A stretch of 64,000 nucleotides of DNA from Antarcticimicrobium sp033791545 (GTDB lineage: Bacteria; Pseudomonadota; Alphaproteobacteria; Rhodobacterales; Rhodobacteraceae), in assembly GCA_033791545.1 (NCBI GenBank), contig JASJGL010000036.1:1-64000 (forward strand), read 5' to 3'. The notes beneath the pieces are model-generated. The model worked only from the letters and a program-made list of their open reading frames with translations. It did no database searches and was not told where the DNA came from. A program made the position numbers and the translations under genes. This document shows positions 52,825 to 61,279 of this stretch, piece after piece; position 1 is the first letter of the stretch; each line of letters starts with the position of its first letter.

Positions 52825-53415
52825 ATGACCCATATTCTCAGGATCAACAGCTCGATCAAGGGCGAGGCTTCGGTTTCGCAAAAGCTGCTGGATCGCGCAC
52901 AGGCGAAACTGACCGCCGCCCACCCCGATGCCGAGGTGGTAACCCGAGACATCTCTGCCGGTGTGCCGGCCATCGACGGCAGCTGGATCGGCGCCGTCTT
53001 CACCCCGGCCGAAAGCCGCGACGTCGCACAGGCCGAAATCGCCGCCTATTCCGATACGCTGCTGGCCGAGGTCCGCGCCGCCGACGTCCTGCTGATCGGC
53101 CTGCCGGTCTATAACTTCGGCGTGCCGGGCCAGCTCAAGTCCTGGTTCGACCATCTGGCCCGCAAGGGAGAGACCTTTCAGTACACCGAAACCGGCCCCG
53201 AAGGCCTGCTGAAGGGCAAGCGCGCCATCGTCGTCTTCACCTCGGACGGGACCAAGTTCGGCTCTGAAATCGACTTTGCCTCTGGCTGGGTCAAGCAGAT
53301 GCTGGGCTTCTTCGGCATCACCGACGTGCAATTCGTTCATGCCGACCAGATGGTCTTTGACGCCGAAGCGACGCTGAAGGCCGCCGAAGCGCAGGTTGAC
53401 GCGCTGGCCGCCTGA
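52825..53415 (+). CDS. azoR: FMN-dependent NADH azoreductase / flavodoxin-fold quinone reductase
   Basis: A 196-residue AzoR-like flavoprotein. ILRINSSIKGEASVSQKL binds the FMN phosphate, LPVYNFGVPGQLKSWFDHL is the family signature, and QFVHADQM is near the end. It reduces quinones and azo compounds with NADH. ATG 52825 has CAGGA just upstream. Divergent from a LysR gene, which probably regulates it. Terminator follows. Confidence 0.93.
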   Translation: MTHILRINSSIKGEASVSQKLLDRAQAKLTAAHPDAEVVTRDISAGVPAIDGSWIGAVFTPAESRDVAQAEIAAYSDTLLAEVRAADVLLIGLPVYNFGVPGQLKSWFDHLARKGETFQYTETGPEGLLKGKRAIVVFTSDGTKFGSEIDFASGWVKQMLGFFGITDVQFVHADQMVFDAEATLKAAEAQVDALAA

Positions 53416-53455
53416 GCCTGATCCGTCGGGCGCCTCTCGCGCCAGCACCGACACC

Positions 53456-53490
53456 GGCGCGCCCTTTTCCGGGGTGCGCCGTTTTCGTTT
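53456..53490 (+). terminator. Intrinsic terminator of the azoreductase gene
   Basis: GGCGCGCCC (53456-53464) pairs with GGGTGCGCC (53472-53480) with one G-T pair, followed by GTTTTCGTTT. Confidence 0.8.
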
Positions 53491-53496
53491 GCCCCC

Positions 53497-53553
53497 AACA
53501 AACCCGACTCCGGCAAACTTGACACTGGCAAACTTGACTCCGGCCCGCAAACC
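53497..53553. repeat. 15-bp tandem repeat, about three and a half copies
   Basis: Units AACAAACCCGACTCC, GGCAAACTTGACACT, GGCAAACTTGACTCC and a degenerate GGCCCGCAAACC run head to tail. The gene-free region between the azoreductase and ffh (53416-53756, 341 bp) holds the terminator, this repeat, and a G-rich stretch before ffh; no gene seen there. Confidence 0.75.
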
Positions 53554-53756
53554 CCGTAACCGCCGTCTCAACCATCCGGGAGCATAGTGTCTTCCGGTCC
53601 CGCCTAGCAGGGATCGCCCCCCACCAGCGAGTTTCGCCCGTGGGGGCAAAACTGTTTGGGAATTTCCCCTCGCCCGGCGGGGGCATTTGAGAATCGAACC
53701 GCCCGCTCCTATCTTTGGGGCGACCTATGACAACCGGAGAAGGAGCCTGCTGGCCC

Positions 53757-55256
53757 ATGTTTGAAAATCTATCCGAACGCCTCTCCGGTGTCTTCGACCG
53801 GCTGACCAAACAAGGCGCGCTCTCGGAAGAGGACGTCAAGACCGCCCTGCGCGAGGTGCGCGTCGCCCTGCTTGAGGCGGACGTATCGCTGCCGGTTGCC
53901 CGCGACTTTGTGAAAAAGGTGCAGGAACAGGCCACCGGGCAAGCGGTGACCAAATCGGTCACCCCGGGGCAACAGGTCGTCAAGATCGTCCATGACACGC
54001 TGGTCGATGTGCTGCGCGGCGAGGGCGACCCCGGTGCGCTCAAGATCGACAACCCGCCGGCGCCGATCCTGATGGTCGGGCTTCAGGGCTCGGGCAAGAC
54101 CACGACCACCGCCAAGCTGGCCAAACGGCTCAAGGAGCGCGAGGGCAAGCGGGTGCTGATGGCCTCGCTCGACACCAACCGTCCCGCCGCAATGGAACAG
54201 CTCGCGATTCTGGGCAGCCAGATCGGCGTCGACACCCTGCCGATCGTCAAGGGCGAGGACCCGGTCGCCATCGCGAAACGCGCCAAGACCCAGGCGTTGC
54301 TGGGTGGCTATGATGTCTACATTCTTGACACCGCCGGCCGGCTGCATATCGACGAAGAGCTGATCCAGCAGGCCGCCGATGTGCGCGATGTTGCCAACCC
54401 GCGCGAAACCCTGCTGGTGGTCGATGGCCTGACCGGCCAGGACGCGGTCAATGTCGCCGCTGAATTCGACGACAAGATCGGCGTCACCGGCGTTGTTCTG
54501 ACCCGGATGGATGGCGACGGGCGCGGTGGTGCCGCGCTGTCGATGCGCGCCGTGACCGGCAAGCCGATCCGCTTTGTCGGTCTGGGTGAAAAGACCGACG
54601 CGCTGGAAACCTTCGAGCCCGACCGGATCGCCGGTCGTATCCTTGGCATGGGCGACATCGTCGCGCTGGTCGAGAAGGCGCAGGAAACCATCGAGGCCGA
54701 GCAGGCCGAAAAGATGATGCGTCGCATGGTCAAGGGTCAGTTCAACATGAACGACCTGAAGATGCAGCTGGAACAGATGCTCAAGATGGGCGGCATGGAA
54801 GGCATGATGTCGATGATGCCCGGCATGGGCAAAATGGCGAAACAGGTCGAAGAGGCCGGTTTCGACGACAAGATCATCCGCCGCCAGATCGCCCTGGTCC
54901 AGTCGATGACCAAAAAGGAACGCGCCAACCCCAAGCTGTTACAGGCCAGCCGCAAGAAACGGATCGCCAAGGGCGCCGGGCTTGATGTGAGCGATCTGAA
55001 CAAGCTTCTCAAGATGCACCGCCAGATGGGCGACATGATGAAGAAGATGGGCAAGATGGGCAAAGGCAAGATGCTGAAGCAGGCCATGAAGGGCATGTTC
55101 GGCAAGGGCGGCCTGCCCGAAGACATGGCCGCCGGCATGGACCCCAAGGCCTTGGAACAGGCGGCACGCCAGATGGGCGGCGGCGGCGGGCTTCCCGGCC
55201 TTGGTGGTGGCATGGGCCTGCCCTCCGGGCTGAGCGGGTTCGGGAAGAAGAAGTGA
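53757..55256 (+). CDS. ffh: Signal recognition particle protein Ffh
   Basis: A 499-residue SRP GTPase that targets membrane proteins co-translationally. The N domain is followed by the G domain with GLQGSGKTTTTAKLAKRL, DTAGRLHIDEEL and TRMDGDGRGGAAL; the Met-rich M domain (KMGGMEGMMSMMPGMGKM) binds signal peptides and 4.5S RNA through SKKKRIAKG-like RKKRIAKGAG. The C-terminus ends in a Gly-rich tail. ATG 53757; frame is open earlier but without similarity. Its end touches a GNAT gene. Confidence 0.97.
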   Translation: MFENLSERLSGVFDRLTKQGALSEEDVKTALREVRVALLEADVSLPVARDFVKKVQEQATGQAVTKSVTPGQQVVKIVHDTLVDVLRGEGDPGALKIDNPPAPILMVGLQGSGKTTTTAKLAKRLKEREGKRVLMASLDTNRPAAMEQLAILGSQIGVDTLPIVKGEDPVAIAKRAKTQALLGGYDVYILDTAGRLHIDEELIQQAADVRDVANPRETLLVVDGLTGQDAVNVAAEFDDKIGVTGVVLTRMDGDGRGGAALSMRAVTGKPIRFVGLGEKTDALETFEPDRIAGRILGMGDIVALVEKAQETIEAEQAEKMMRRMVKGQFNMNDLKMQLEQMLKMGGMEGMMSMMPGMGKMAKQVEEAGFDDKIIRRQIALVQSMTKKERANPKLLQASRKKRIAKGAGLDVSDLNKLLKMHRQMGDMMKKMGKMGKGKMLKQAMKGMFGKGGLPEDMAAGMDPKALEQAARQMGGGGGLPGLGGGMGLPSGLSGFGKKK

Positions 55257-55804
55257 TGACCGCGCTCGCCATCCCCACGCTAGAGACCGAGCGGCTGATC
55301 CTGCGCGCCCCGGGTCCGCAGGATTTCGGCCCCTTCGCCGCTTTCTATGCCAGCCCGCGCGCCGATTTCGTCGGCGGCCCGCTGAACGCCGAGGGCAGCT
55401 GGCGCATGCTGGCGATGGAAATCGGGCATTGGACGCTCAAGGGCTTTGGCCGCTGGACCGTGACCCTCAAGGACAGCGACGCGGCCATCGGCATGGTCGG
55501 GCTGTTCGAGCCCGAGGGCTGGCCCGAACCGGAAATCGGTTGGGATCTGTTCAACGGGCACGAGGGCAAAGGCTATGCCACCGAGGCGGGCAGCGCCGCG
55601 CGCGCCTATGCCTATGACGTTCTGGGCTGGCAAACCGCGATCAGCTTGGTGAAACCGGCCAATACCGGCTCGGCCCGCGTCGCCGCCCGCTTGGGCGCGC
55701 ACCATGACGGCGATTTCACCCATGAACGCCACGGTTTCATGCAGGTCTGGCGCCACCCGGCCCCGGACGGGGTCGCCGATGGCGGGATGGAGGCCTACGC
55801 GTGA
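55256..55804 (+). CDS. GNAT acetyltransferase (RimJ/RimL type), first of three tandem copies
   Basis: A 182-residue N-acetyltransferase. LETERLILRAPGPQDF is the typical start of RimJ/RimL proteins and GHEGKGYATEAGSAARAYA the acetyl-CoA pyrophosphate loop. The start overlaps the ffh stop (TGATG); GTG 55253 is one codon earlier. Two related genes follow with four-base overlaps, so all are translationally coupled to ffh. The acceptor is unknown. Confidence 0.85.
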   Translation: MTALAIPTLETERLILRAPGPQDFGPFAAFYASPRADFVGGPLNAEGSWRMLAMEIGHWTLKGFGRWTVTLKDSDAAIGMVGLFEPEGWPEPEIGWDLFNGHEGKGYATEAGSAARAYAYDVLGWQTAISLVKPANTGSARVAARLGAHHDGDFTHERHGFMQVWRHPAPDGVADGGMEAYA

Positions 55805-56352
55805 GCGCGCTTTCCCTCGATATTCCCATCGTGGAGACCGAGCGGTTGATCCTGCGCGGCCCCGAGGCGCGCGACTTCGACACGCTGGCGGCATTCTTTG
55901 CCGACGAGGGCCGCAGCTGGGGCTTTGGCGGGCCGAAAACCCGCAACGAGGCTTGGCGCTGGTTTGCTGGCAATATCGGCCACTGGGCGCTGCACGGCTA
56001 TGGCTTCTGGACGGTGGAAACCCGCGAAGGCGGCCAGATCATCGGGGTCGTCGGCCTGTGGAACCCCGAAGGCTGGCCCGAGCCGGAACTGGGCTGGGTG
56101 ATGTTCGCGGGCAGCGAGGGCAAGGGCTATGCCTATGAGGCGGCGCAGGCCGCCCGCAGTCACGCCTATGGCCCCATGGGGTTCACCACGATGACCAGCA
56201 ACATCATTCCGGGCAACGCGCGCTCTGTCGCGCTGGCCGAACGGCTGGGCGCCCGGTACGAACGTGAATTCACCAATGTCACCGATGAGACCGAGATGGC
56301 CTATCGCCACCCCTCGCCCGAGGCGCTGGCCAAGGCGGAGGGCGCGGCATGA
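55801..56352 (+). CDS. GNAT acetyltransferase, second tandem copy
   Basis: A 183-residue RimJ/RimL-type protein. VETERLILRGPEARDFDTL, LWNPEGWPEPELGWVMF and GSEGKGYAYEAAQAARSHAY follow the first copy closely in order and spacing. It starts at GTG 55801 in GTGA overlap with copy one and ends in ATGA overlap with copy three. The acetyl-CoA loop G-x-G-x-x-Y is intact. Confidence 0.85.
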   Translation: MSALSLDIPIVETERLILRGPEARDFDTLAAFFADEGRSWGFGGPKTRNEAWRWFAGNIGHWALHGYGFWTVETREGGQIIGVVGLWNPEGWPEPELGWVMFAGSEGKGYAYEAAQAARSHAYGPMGFTTMTSNIIPGNARSVALAERLGARYEREFTNVTDETEMAYRHPSPEALAKAEGAA

Positions 56353-56957
56353 CCGGTGTCCTCTCCATCCCGGTGATCGAAACCAAACGGCTGATCTTGC
56401 GCGGCCCCGAGGCCGGGGATTACCCGGATTTCAAGAGCACCTTCACCAGCTATCGCGCCCGTTTCATGGGCGGGCCGCTGAACCCCTATGAGTCCTGGAT
56501 GCTTTATGCCGCAGAGATCGGCCATTGGCAGATTCGCGGCTATGGCATGTGGATGATCCACGACAAGGCGAGCGACGAGACCTATGGCATGGCCGGGGGC
56601 TGGAAACCGGCGATGTGGCCCGAGCCCGAGATCGCCTGGGTGATCTGGCCCGACAAGGCTGGCAAGGGCTTTGCGCTGGAAGCGACCCATGCGGTGCGCC
56701 GGTTTCTGTACCAGCAAAAGGGCTGGACCACCGCCGTCAGCTATATCGACCCCATGAATCTCGACTCGATCCGGCTCGCCGAACGGCTTGGCGCGGTCAA
56801 GGACAATGACGCGCAGTCCGTTGATGGCAGCGACGCCGTCTATCGCCACCCCGCGCCGGCGAAACTTGACGGCAGCCAGTTGGCGCATGGGATCGAGATG
56901 GAGATCGGCCACTATACCGACCCGAAGTTCAAACCGGAAGGATGGGCCATTGACTGA
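56349..56957 (+). CDS. GNAT acetyltransferase, third tandem copy
   Basis: A 202-residue RimJ/RimL-type protein, somewhat longer at the C-terminus than its two neighbours. IETKRLILRGPEAGDYPDF opens it and DKAGKGFALEATHAVRRFLY is the acetyl-CoA loop. FHQ-type catalytic residues cannot be assigned. It starts at ATG 56349 overlapping copy two; 31 bp separate it from the chorismate mutase gene. Its extra 20 residues contain a Tyr/Pro-rich end (YTDPKFKPEGW). Confidence 0.83.
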   Translation: MTGVLSIPVIETKRLILRGPEAGDYPDFKSTFTSYRARFMGGPLNPYESWMLYAAEIGHWQIRGYGMWMIHDKASDETYGMAGGWKPAMWPEPEIAWVIWPDKAGKGFALEATHAVRRFLYQQKGWTTAVSYIDPMNLDSIRLAERLGAVKDNDAQSVDGSDAVYRHPAPAKLDGSQLAHGIEMEIGHYTDPKFKPEGWAID

Positions 56958-56988
56958 ACCCCACCGCCCCGCAAAAGGACCCCGGACC

Positions 56989-57285
56989 ATGACCGACGAC
57001 GCCGCCCGCGCCGCAGCGCTCCTGATGGAACATCGCGAAAGCATCGACCGGCTTGACGCGATCCTCGTCTATACTTTGGGCGAGCGGTTCAAGCACACCC
57101 AGGCTGTCGGGAAACTGAAAGCCGAACACGACCTTCCCCCGTCCGATCCCGCCCGCGAAGCAACCCAGATCGAACGGCTTGAAGACCTTGCGAAACAGGC
57201 CCATCTGGACCCTGAATTTGCCAAGGCATTCCTGAACTTCATCATTGATGAAGTCATCCGCCACCACAAGAAACACCAAGAATGA
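56989..57285 (+). CDS. aroQ: Chorismate mutase, AroQ class
   Basis: A 98-residue all-helical enzyme turning chorismate into prephenate for Phe and Tyr. LMEHRESIDRLDAILVYTLGERF contains the first active-site Arg and Asp, and RLEDLAKQAHLDPEFAKAFL follows. ATG 56989 lies behind AAAAGGA; TTG 56951 is a possible earlier start. Free-standing, not fused to prephenate dehydratase. The position before rpsP is common in Rhodobacteraceae. Confidence 0.9.
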   Translation: MTDDAARAAALLMEHRESIDRLDAILVYTLGERFKHTQAVGKLKAEHDLPPSDPAREATQIERLEDLAKQAHLDPEFAKAFLNFIIDEVIRHHKKHQE

Positions 57286-57384
57286 CCCTCTGGATCAGCC
57301 GACACCAAGACTGACCCCTTGGGGCAAGACACACCCGAAATAACCGGGACTTTCCCGGTCAACGCCATCAAAGGAGAATCCACC

Positions 57385-57759
57385 ATGGCAATGAAAATCA
57401 GACTCGCCCGCGGCGGCTCGAAAAAACGTCCCTTTTACCGCATCGTGGCCTCAGACAGCCGCATGCCGCGCGATGGCCGTTTCATCGAAAAGCTGGGCAC
57501 CTATAACCCGCTGCTGCCTAAAGACAGCGAAGAGCGCGTGAAAATGGACGTCGACGCCGTCAAAGCATGGCTCGACAAGGGCGCCCAGCCCACCGACCGC
57601 GTTTCCCGCATGCTGGAAGCCGCCGGCATCATCGAGAAGAAAACCCGCAGCAACCCCAACAAGGGCGAGCCGGGTGCCAAAGCCAAGGAACGCGCCGAGC
57701 AGAAAGCCGCCAAGGCCGCCGAAGCTGCCGAGGCCCCGGCTGCAGAACCCGCAGAATAA
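57385..57759 (+). CDS. rpsP: Ribosomal protein bS16
   Basis: A 124-residue S16. KIRLARGGSKKRPFYRIVAS then DSRMPRDGRFIEKLGTYNP is the family start, VKAWLDKGAQPTDRV follows. An Ala/Glu/Lys-rich tail of about 40 residues goes beyond the core, as in other alphaproteobacteria. AAAGGAG lies before the ATG. Followed by rimM after about 160 bp; trmD and rplS come later in the same block. Confidence 0.97.
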   Translation: MAMKIRLARGGSKKRPFYRIVASDSRMPRDGRFIEKLGTYNPLLPKDSEERVKMDVDAVKAWLDKGAQPTDRVSRMLEAAGIIEKKTRSNPNKGEPGAKAKERAEQKAAKAAEAAEAPAAEPAE

Positions 57760-57917
57760 GCGATCCTGCGCCGCGCCAACGCGCGCGCTCTGGACAAGAC
57801 TGCCGGGGGTGGGCCAGATTGACGCTGGCCCGCCCCCAATTCTTTCTAAACGGACCGAGATCACATGCAGCGCCCCCTTTCGACCCAATTTCCCAAGCCC
57901 AACTCCGAGGACTCCCG

Positions 57918-58421
57918 ATGAGCGAACTGGTCTGCGTCGGCGCCATCGGCGGAGCCTTTGGCGTGCGCGGCGAGCTGCGGCTGAAAAGCTTTTGCGCGGT
58001 ACCCGAGGACATCGAGGGTTATGCCCCGCTCAGCACCGAGGACGGCACGCGCAGCTTTACCGTGCGGCTGACCGGGCGCACCACGAACGGGCTGACCGCG
58101 CGCCTTGGCGGGGTGGACAGCAAGGAAGCGGCCGACGCGCTGCGCGGGATGCGCCTGTTTGCGCCGCGCGAAAGGCTGCCCGCGCTGCCAGACGACGAAT
58201 ATTATCACGCCGACCTGATCGGGGTGGAGGTGTTTGATACCGGCGGTACGGTTCTGGGCCATGTCAAATCGGTGCAAAACCACGGCGCCAGCGACCTGTT
58301 GGAGATCATCGCCCCGGGGACGAACTCCACCGTGCTGCTGCCCTTCACCCGCGAGGCGGTCCCCACCGTCGATCTGGAGGCCGGACGCATCATCGCCGAC
58401 CCGCCCGACGGGCTGTTCTGA
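57918..58421 (+). CDS. rimM: 16S rRNA processing protein RimM
   Basis: A 167-residue RimM that binds S19 and helps mature the 30S head. VGAIGGAFGVRGELRLKSF is the N-terminal signature and YYHADLIGVEVFD with VLLPFTREAVPTVDLEAGRI gives the PRC-barrel domain. The gene lies between rpsP and two sulfotransferase-like genes that precede trmD; in most bacteria trmD follows rimM directly. Confidence 0.96.
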   Translation: MSELVCVGAIGGAFGVRGELRLKSFCAVPEDIEGYAPLSTEDGTRSFTVRLTGRTTNGLTARLGGVDSKEAADALRGMRLFAPRERLPALPDDEYYHADLIGVEVFDTGGTVLGHVKSVQNHGASDLLEIIAPGTNSTVLLPFTREAVPTVDLEAGRIIADPPDGLF

Positions 58422-58473
58422 TGATCGCCCGCCCCGGTCACGCAGGCTTTGCACCAGCTTGGGGGGCCGGGCG

Positions 58474-59253
58474 GTGCGGGTGATCCTGCATGCCGGGTTC
58501 CACAAGACCGGGACCACGACACTGCAACGCGCGCTGCACCACAATCGCCGCGCCCTTGCCGGGCATCTGCGGCTTGTCCCGCGGGATCGGATGATGCCCG
58601 CCGGGCGCAGTGCGCGGGCGTGGTCCGCCAGCCGCGATCCGCTGGACATGGCGTTGTTTCACTATGAGTTGGCCGAGGTGATGGCTGAGTGGGACAGCAC
58701 CGACCCGCGCCCGCTGGTAACCTCTGCCGAGGATCTGTGCGGCAATATGCCGGGCCGGCACGGGGTCGAAACCTATGCCGCAGCCGCGCCGCTGATGCAG
58801 GCGATTGCCGAGATACTGGCCGAATTGCACCCCAAGGCGCAGCCGGAGTTCTTCTTCTCCACCCGCGCACCAAAGTCTTGGCTGGCCAGCGTTCATGCCC
58901 AGCATCTGCGCGCCATGCGCTTGACCTTGAGTGCAGATGCGTTTTCCAAGCAGTTTCGCAGCGCCGCCGATCTGGACGCCGTGGTCGATGAGATCGCCCG
59001 TGTCGTTGCCCCCTGCCCGGTCCACCGCGCGACATTGGAGCAAAGCACCGCCCGTCCTTTGGGGCCGCTCGACCCGCTGCTCGACCTGCTGGAGCTGCCG
59101 GAGGATTTGCGCGCAACTCTGGAGCCGCAGCCGCCGGCCAATACCGCACCGCCGCCCGAGTGCACCGCCGAACTGCTGCGGCTCAACCGCAGCGATCTGG
59201 ACGCGGAGGCGCTTGCGACTGCGAAACGCGCGCTTTTGGCCGGGGCGGGCTGA
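58474..59253 (+). CDS. Sulfotransferase-like protein, first of two tandem paralogues
   Basis: A 259-residue protein. LHAGFHKTGTTTLQRAL near the N-terminus is a PAPS 5'-phosphosulfate loop, and FSTRAPKSWLASVHAQHLR near residue 130 matches the 3'-phosphate-binding R-x-P-x-x-W-L-x-S segment of sulfotransferases. The start is GTG 58474 or 58480, 53 to 59 bp after the rimM stop. It ends in TGATG overlap with the second copy. The acceptor is unknown; no signal peptide or membrane span is seen. The two copies align along their whole length. Confidence 0.78.
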   Translation: MRVILHAGFHKTGTTTLQRALHHNRRALAGHLRLVPRDRMMPAGRSARAWSASRDPLDMALFHYELAEVMAEWDSTDPRPLVTSAEDLCGNMPGRHGVETYAAAAPLMQAIAEILAELHPKAQPEFFFSTRAPKSWLASVHAQHLRAMRLTLSADAFSKQFRSAADLDAVVDEIARVVAPCPVHRATLEQSTARPLGPLDPLLDLLELPEDLRATLEPQPPANTAPPPECTAELLRLNRSDLDAEALATAKRALLAGAG

Positions 59254-60050
59254 TGCCGCGAGCGATCATCATCCACCCCGGCTTTCACAAGACCGGCACC
59301 TCGAGCCTGCAACAGCTGCTGCGGCGCAACCGCACGGCGCTGAAAGGGCGGGTGCGGATCGTGTTGCGCGGCGAAATGCGCGATCTGGTCCATGCGGCCC
59401 GGGGCTTTTCCACTTGGCGCGATCCGTTCACGCTGGACAAGTTCGCGCAGCGGTTCCGCGCCCTGCTGGAGAAGCTCGGGCCGATGCCCAAACGGGTGCT
59501 GTGCCTGTCCAGCGAAGAGCTTGCGGGCCATCTGCCGGGGCGCGAGGGGATAGTTGACTATTCCGCAGCCCCGGTGCTGGCCGCGGAAATGGAGCGCATC
59601 GCCGCCGAGATCTATCCAGAGGCCCCGCTTGCCGTCTGCCTGACCCTGCGCCGCCCCGAAAGCTGGCTGCGCAGCGCCTATTGGGAACATGTCAAAGCCT
59701 CGTCCATGACCAAGGGATGGGATGATTTCGCCGCCACCACACGCCCCGGCGCCGATCTGGCGGCAGCGGCCGATGCCATGGCAGCGGCGCTGTCGTGCCC
59801 CGTTCACCCTGTCTGGCTGGAGACCTGTGCCGAACTGCCGCTGGGCCCGGCCGGGCCGCTGCTGGATCTGTGCGGCATTCCGGCAGAGGTACAGCGCGAG
59901 TTGACGCCGGTGCCACCCGCCAACGCCCGCGCCGATGACGCGGTTCTGCTTGCACTTCTGGCGGCGAACCGCGATTACACCGACCGCGACGCGCGCGCAG
60001 CCGCAAAACAGGCAATCCTCAAGGCCGCGCAGGAGACATCCCGTGACTGA
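59253..60050 (+). CDS. Sulfotransferase-like protein, second tandem paralogue
   Basis: A 265-residue protein. IIHPGFHKTGTSSLQQLL gives the PAPS loop and CLTLRRPESWLRSAYWEHVK the 3'-phosphate site, better preserved than in the first copy. The C-terminus PLGPAGPLLDLCGIP and VPPANARADD parallels PLGPLDPLLDLLELP and QPPANTAPPP of copy one. It overlaps copy one by a TGATG and trmD by eight bases, so it is translated with the tRNA methylase. Confidence 0.8.
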   Translation: MPRAIIIHPGFHKTGTSSLQQLLRRNRTALKGRVRIVLRGEMRDLVHAARGFSTWRDPFTLDKFAQRFRALLEKLGPMPKRVLCLSSEELAGHLPGREGIVDYSAAPVLAAEMERIAAEIYPEAPLAVCLTLRRPESWLRSAYWEHVKASSMTKGWDDFAATTRPGADLAAAADAMAAALSCPVHPVWLETCAELPLGPAGPLLDLCGIPAEVQRELTPVPPANARADDAVLLALLAANRDYTDRDARAAAKQAILKAAQETSRD

Positions 60051-60855
60051 TACCCCCGACCGCCCCGCCCGATCGCTGGGCCGCAAGACCATCCGCCCCT
60101 CGCTGACCCCGCGCGAGCTGATCACCCCCGCACCTGATCTTTTTGGGGTGTGGAAGGCCAAGGTGATCACGCTGTTCCCGACCGCCTTTCCCGGCGTGCT
60201 GGGCGAAAGCCTGACCGGCAAGGCGCTGCAAGAGGGGCTGTGGCAGTTGGAAACGCTGGACCTGCGCCGGTTCGGCATCGGCAAACATCGCAATGTCGAC
60301 GACACGCCGGCGGGCGGCGGCGCCGGTATGGTGCTGCGAACCGATGTGCTGGGCCCGGCGATCGAACAGGCGATGGTGGACACCGCGCCGAACTGGCCGT
60401 TGATCTATCTCTCGCCACGCGGGCGACCGATGGACCAGTCGCTGATGCGCGATCTGGCCCGCGCCGATGGTGTGACGCTGATCTGCGGTCGCTTCGAAGG
60501 GGTCGATGAGCGGGTGCTGGAGGAACACGGCGTGCAGGAGGTTTCGCTGGGCGATTTCGTGATGACCGGCGGCGAGATCGCGGCGCAGGCGCTGATTGAT
60601 GCCACCGTGCGGCTGCTGCCCGGCGTGCTTGGCAATCAGGCCTCGACCGAGGAAGAAAGCTTTTCCGCCGGGCTGCTGGAACATCCGCAATATACCCGCC
60701 CTGCCGAATGGAAGGGCCGCGCGATCCCCGAGGTGTTGATGTCCGGCCATCATGGCAAGATCGCCGAATGGCGGCGCGAGATGTCGGAACGCATCACCCA
60801 AGACCGGCGTCCGGATCTGTGGCAGGACTATCAACGGGCCAAACCCGGGAAATGA
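60043..60855 (+). CDS. trmD: tRNA (guanine-N1)-methyltransferase TrmD
   Basis: A 270-residue SPOUT enzyme making m1G37, which prevents frameshifting. FGVWKAKVITLFPTAFPGVL starts the core, RRFGIGKHRNVDDTPAGGGAGM and SPRGRPMDQSLMRDLA follow, and the knot is LICGRFEGVDERVLEEH with SLGDFVMTGGE. A polar 35-residue N-terminal extension precedes the core; if real, the start is GTG 60043, which has AGGAG eight bases before. It overlaps the sulfotransferase-like gene. Confidence 0.95.
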   Translation: MTDTPDRPARSLGRKTIRPSLTPRELITPAPDLFGVWKAKVITLFPTAFPGVLGESLTGKALQEGLWQLETLDLRRFGIGKHRNVDDTPAGGGAGMVLRTDVLGPAIEQAMVDTAPNWPLIYLSPRGRPMDQSLMRDLARADGVTLICGRFEGVDERVLEEHGVQEVSLGDFVMTGGEIAAQALIDATVRLLPGVLGNQASTEEESFSAGLLEHPQYTRPAEWKGRAIPEVLMSGHHGKIAEWRREMSERITQDRRPDLWQDYQRAKPGK

Positions 60856-60940
60856 AACCCTGATCAAGGAAGCGTTGCAGCCGCCGCCGTCCTGAGGAAT
60901 AGTCGTTAACGTAGTAGTATCCATTACGGGAGGCCGGGCA

Positions 60941-61279
60941 ATGGCAGGCAAATTCGAACTTTTTAAAGACAAGGCGGGCGAATTCCGGTTTCGTCTGAAA
61001 GCGGGCAACGGCGAGATCATTCTGGCCAGCGAAGGCTATAAACGCCGGGCCAGCGCCGAAAACGGTATCGCCTCGGTGCGCAAGAACGCCCCCACCGATG
61101 CGCGCTATGAGCGCAAGGAAACCAAATCCGGCAAACACCGGTTCAACCTCAAGGCCACCAATGGTCAGGTGATCGGCACCAGCGAAAACTATGAGGCCGC
61201 ATCGAGCCGCGACAATGGCATCGAATCGGTCAAACGTAATGCCCCCGAGGCCAAGTTCGCCGACCTGAGCGCAGAGTAA
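60941..61279 (+). CDS. YegP-family protein with two DUF1508 repeats
   Basis: A 112-residue protein made of two similar about 48-residue halves: GKFELFKDKAGEFRFRLKAG with SEGYKRRASAENGIASVRKN, and RKETKSGKHRFNLKATNGQV with SENYEAASSRDNGIESVKRN. This is the DUF1508 domain; function unknown. ATG 60941 follows GGGAGG. It lies between trmD and rplS and has its own 85-bp upstream gap. Confidence 0.9.
   Translation: MAGKFELFKDKAGEFRFRLKAGNGEIILASEGYKRRASAENGIASVRKNAPTDARYERKETKSGKHRFNLKATNGQVIGTSENYEAASSRDNGIESVKRNAPEAKFADLSAE

Noticed and set aside
53497..53553. CRISPR array
   Set aside because: Units are 15 bp, adjacent without spacers, and no cas genes are present.
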